From positions 6,448,001 through 6,512,000 of the forward strand of contig NZ_CP109435.1 of NCBI RefSeq assembly GCF_036227125.1: a stretch of DNA of 64,000 bases. Direction: 5' to 3'. Within the stretch, counting starts at the first letter, position 1. Each line of letters begins with the position of its first letter. The stretch is from Streptomyces sp. NBC_01485. GTDB lineage: Bacteria > Actinomycetota > Actinomycetes > Streptomycetales > Streptomycetaceae. The notes under the pieces are model-generated. The model had not been told where the DNA came from. It worked only from the letters and a program-made list of their open reading frames with translations, and did not search any database. This document shows, in pieces, positions 63,286 to 64,000 of this stretch. The position numbers and the translations under genes were made by a program.

Positions 63286-64000
63286 ATGTCCGCTTCGCAC
63301 GCCGTGCGGCCTTCGTATGCCGTCGTTCTGCGCGTTCCGCACGCCCGCCGTACCTTCGCCGCCGCTCTGACCGGCCGGTTGTCGTACGGAATCGTCCCGC
63401 TGTCCCTGATGCTCGCCGTGACCCGGTCCTCGGGCTCGTACACGGTGGCGGGCACAGTGATGGCCCTGTTCGGGGCCACCACCGTCTTCCTCTCGCCCGC
63501 GCGGGCGGCCCTCATCGACCGGTACGGGCCGCGCCGGGCGCTCGTCCCGATGGCCGCCCTCTACACCGCGGTGCTCGGACTGCTGGCCGCGGCCGTCTCC
63601 CGTCCGGACGCCGTTCCCGCCGCCTCGCTCGGCGCCCTCGCCGCCGCGGCCGGCGCCTGTGTGCCGCCGCTGGGGCCGACCATGCGGGCCGTGTGGGGCA
63701 GGCTCGCCCCGGACCGCGCGCTGTTGCAGCGCGCCTACAGCGTCGACGGCGTCGCCGAGGAACTGCTCTTCGTCACCGGCCCGTTGCTGGTCGGCGTCCT
63801 CGTCGGCTTCGCGCCGCCGGCCGCAGGGATCGTCGTCGGGGCGGCCCTGATGGTCGGCGGCACGGCCGGGTTCGTGTCGTCGCCCGCGGTGCGGGACGTG
63901 CGGCCGGAGAAGGCCGCCGTGCGGCGGGGCGGGGGCGGTCTGCGCGGGCTCGCGCGGCCCGTCGTCGCCATCGCGGGCGTCGGGCTCGCGCTGGGCGTGG
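63286..64000 (+). CDS. MFS transporter (partial, continues past the window)
   Basis: 238 residues in the window from ATG 63286 (GAGGAA upstream). It opens RTFAAALTGRLSYGIVPLSLMLAV and has several membrane helices; the loop DRYGPRRAL after the second helix is the major-facilitator motif A. The frame is open at the window edge. Substrate unknown; drug or sugar exporters share this start. Confidence 0.88.
   Translation, partial: MSASHAVRPSYAVVLRVPHARRTFAAALTGRLSYGIVPLSLMLAVTRSSGSYTVAGTVMALFGATTVFLSPARAALIDRYGPRRALVPMAALYTAVLGLLAAAVSRPDAVPAASLGALAAAAGACVPPLGPTMRAVWGRLAPDRALLQRAYSVDGVAEELLFVTGPLLVGVLVGFAPPAAGIVVGAALMVGGTAGFVSSPAVRDVRPEKAAVRRGGGGLRGLARPVVAIAGVGLALGV

Overview
The window is typical high-GC actinomycete chromosome, almost certainly Streptomyces. 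The gene order lysA-hom-thrC-thrB-rho-rpmE-prfA-prmC-(Sua5)-(SHMT)-(WecA-like)-atpIBEFHAGDC is the core arrangement I know from Streptomyces. The filP/scy coiled-coil pair, GTG/TTG starts and perfect GC-rich terminators fit as well. Only one RNA gene (tRNA-Arg) and no CRISPR array were found.

Positions 1-10518 look like a decaying integrated island abutting the 3' end of a tRNA-Arg(CCG) gene. From left to right it holds: the tail of a serine recombinase; an IS4-type transposase cut off at its last catalytic residues; a divergent LigD-polymerase/Ku repair pair; a secreted WDG-repeat protein; a PIN-toxin/ribbon-helix-helix antitoxin pair; an AAA/DUF234-like ATPase behind an AT-rich region; an orphan IstB whose 5' end is fused to other sequence; and a tyrosine integrase broken by a junction, a frameshift and an in-frame stop.

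Positions 10750-20379 carry a single-domain response regulator, an ArgS-like protein without the synthetase core (NrtL) with a His-rich repeat, the DAP decarboxylase gene, the homoserine/threonine genes and rho. Between 20548 and 30301 lie a secreted trypsin-like protease with FG-GAP repeats, an LCP cell-wall protein, rpmE-prfA-prmC, a Sua5-type tRNA-modification gene, a phosphatase-like protein lacking its catalytic Cys, an SHMT and a WecA-like glycosyl-phosphate transferase. The complete F1Fo ATP synthase operon follows (30602-38406) and ends in a very strong hairpin.

Positions 38558-50870 are a mixed region: a DUF2550 protein, a GH18 chitinase whose promoter holds two 12-bp direct repeats, a two-component system, a PduO-type cobalamin adenosyltransferase with a duplicated tail fragment nearby, a STAS protein followed by a membrane-anchored NTPase-like protein with an unusual P-loop, NucS, a small conserved protein, an LLM oxidoreductase and a zinc-ribbon protein. 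Two homologous ABC ATPase/permease pairs follow (50906-55019), one with its permease broken by an amber codon. Next come the polar-growth proteins FilP and Scy. The window ends with a methylmalonyl/acetyl-CoA group (epimerase, thiolase, MeaB) and the start of an MFS transporter.

I found no unambiguous new system. The best candidates for a closer look are the STAS/NTPase unit at 44673-47729, the Ser-for-Cys phosphatase paralogue at 26811, the leader ORF plus hairpin before hom, and the layered decay of the tRNA-Arg island.
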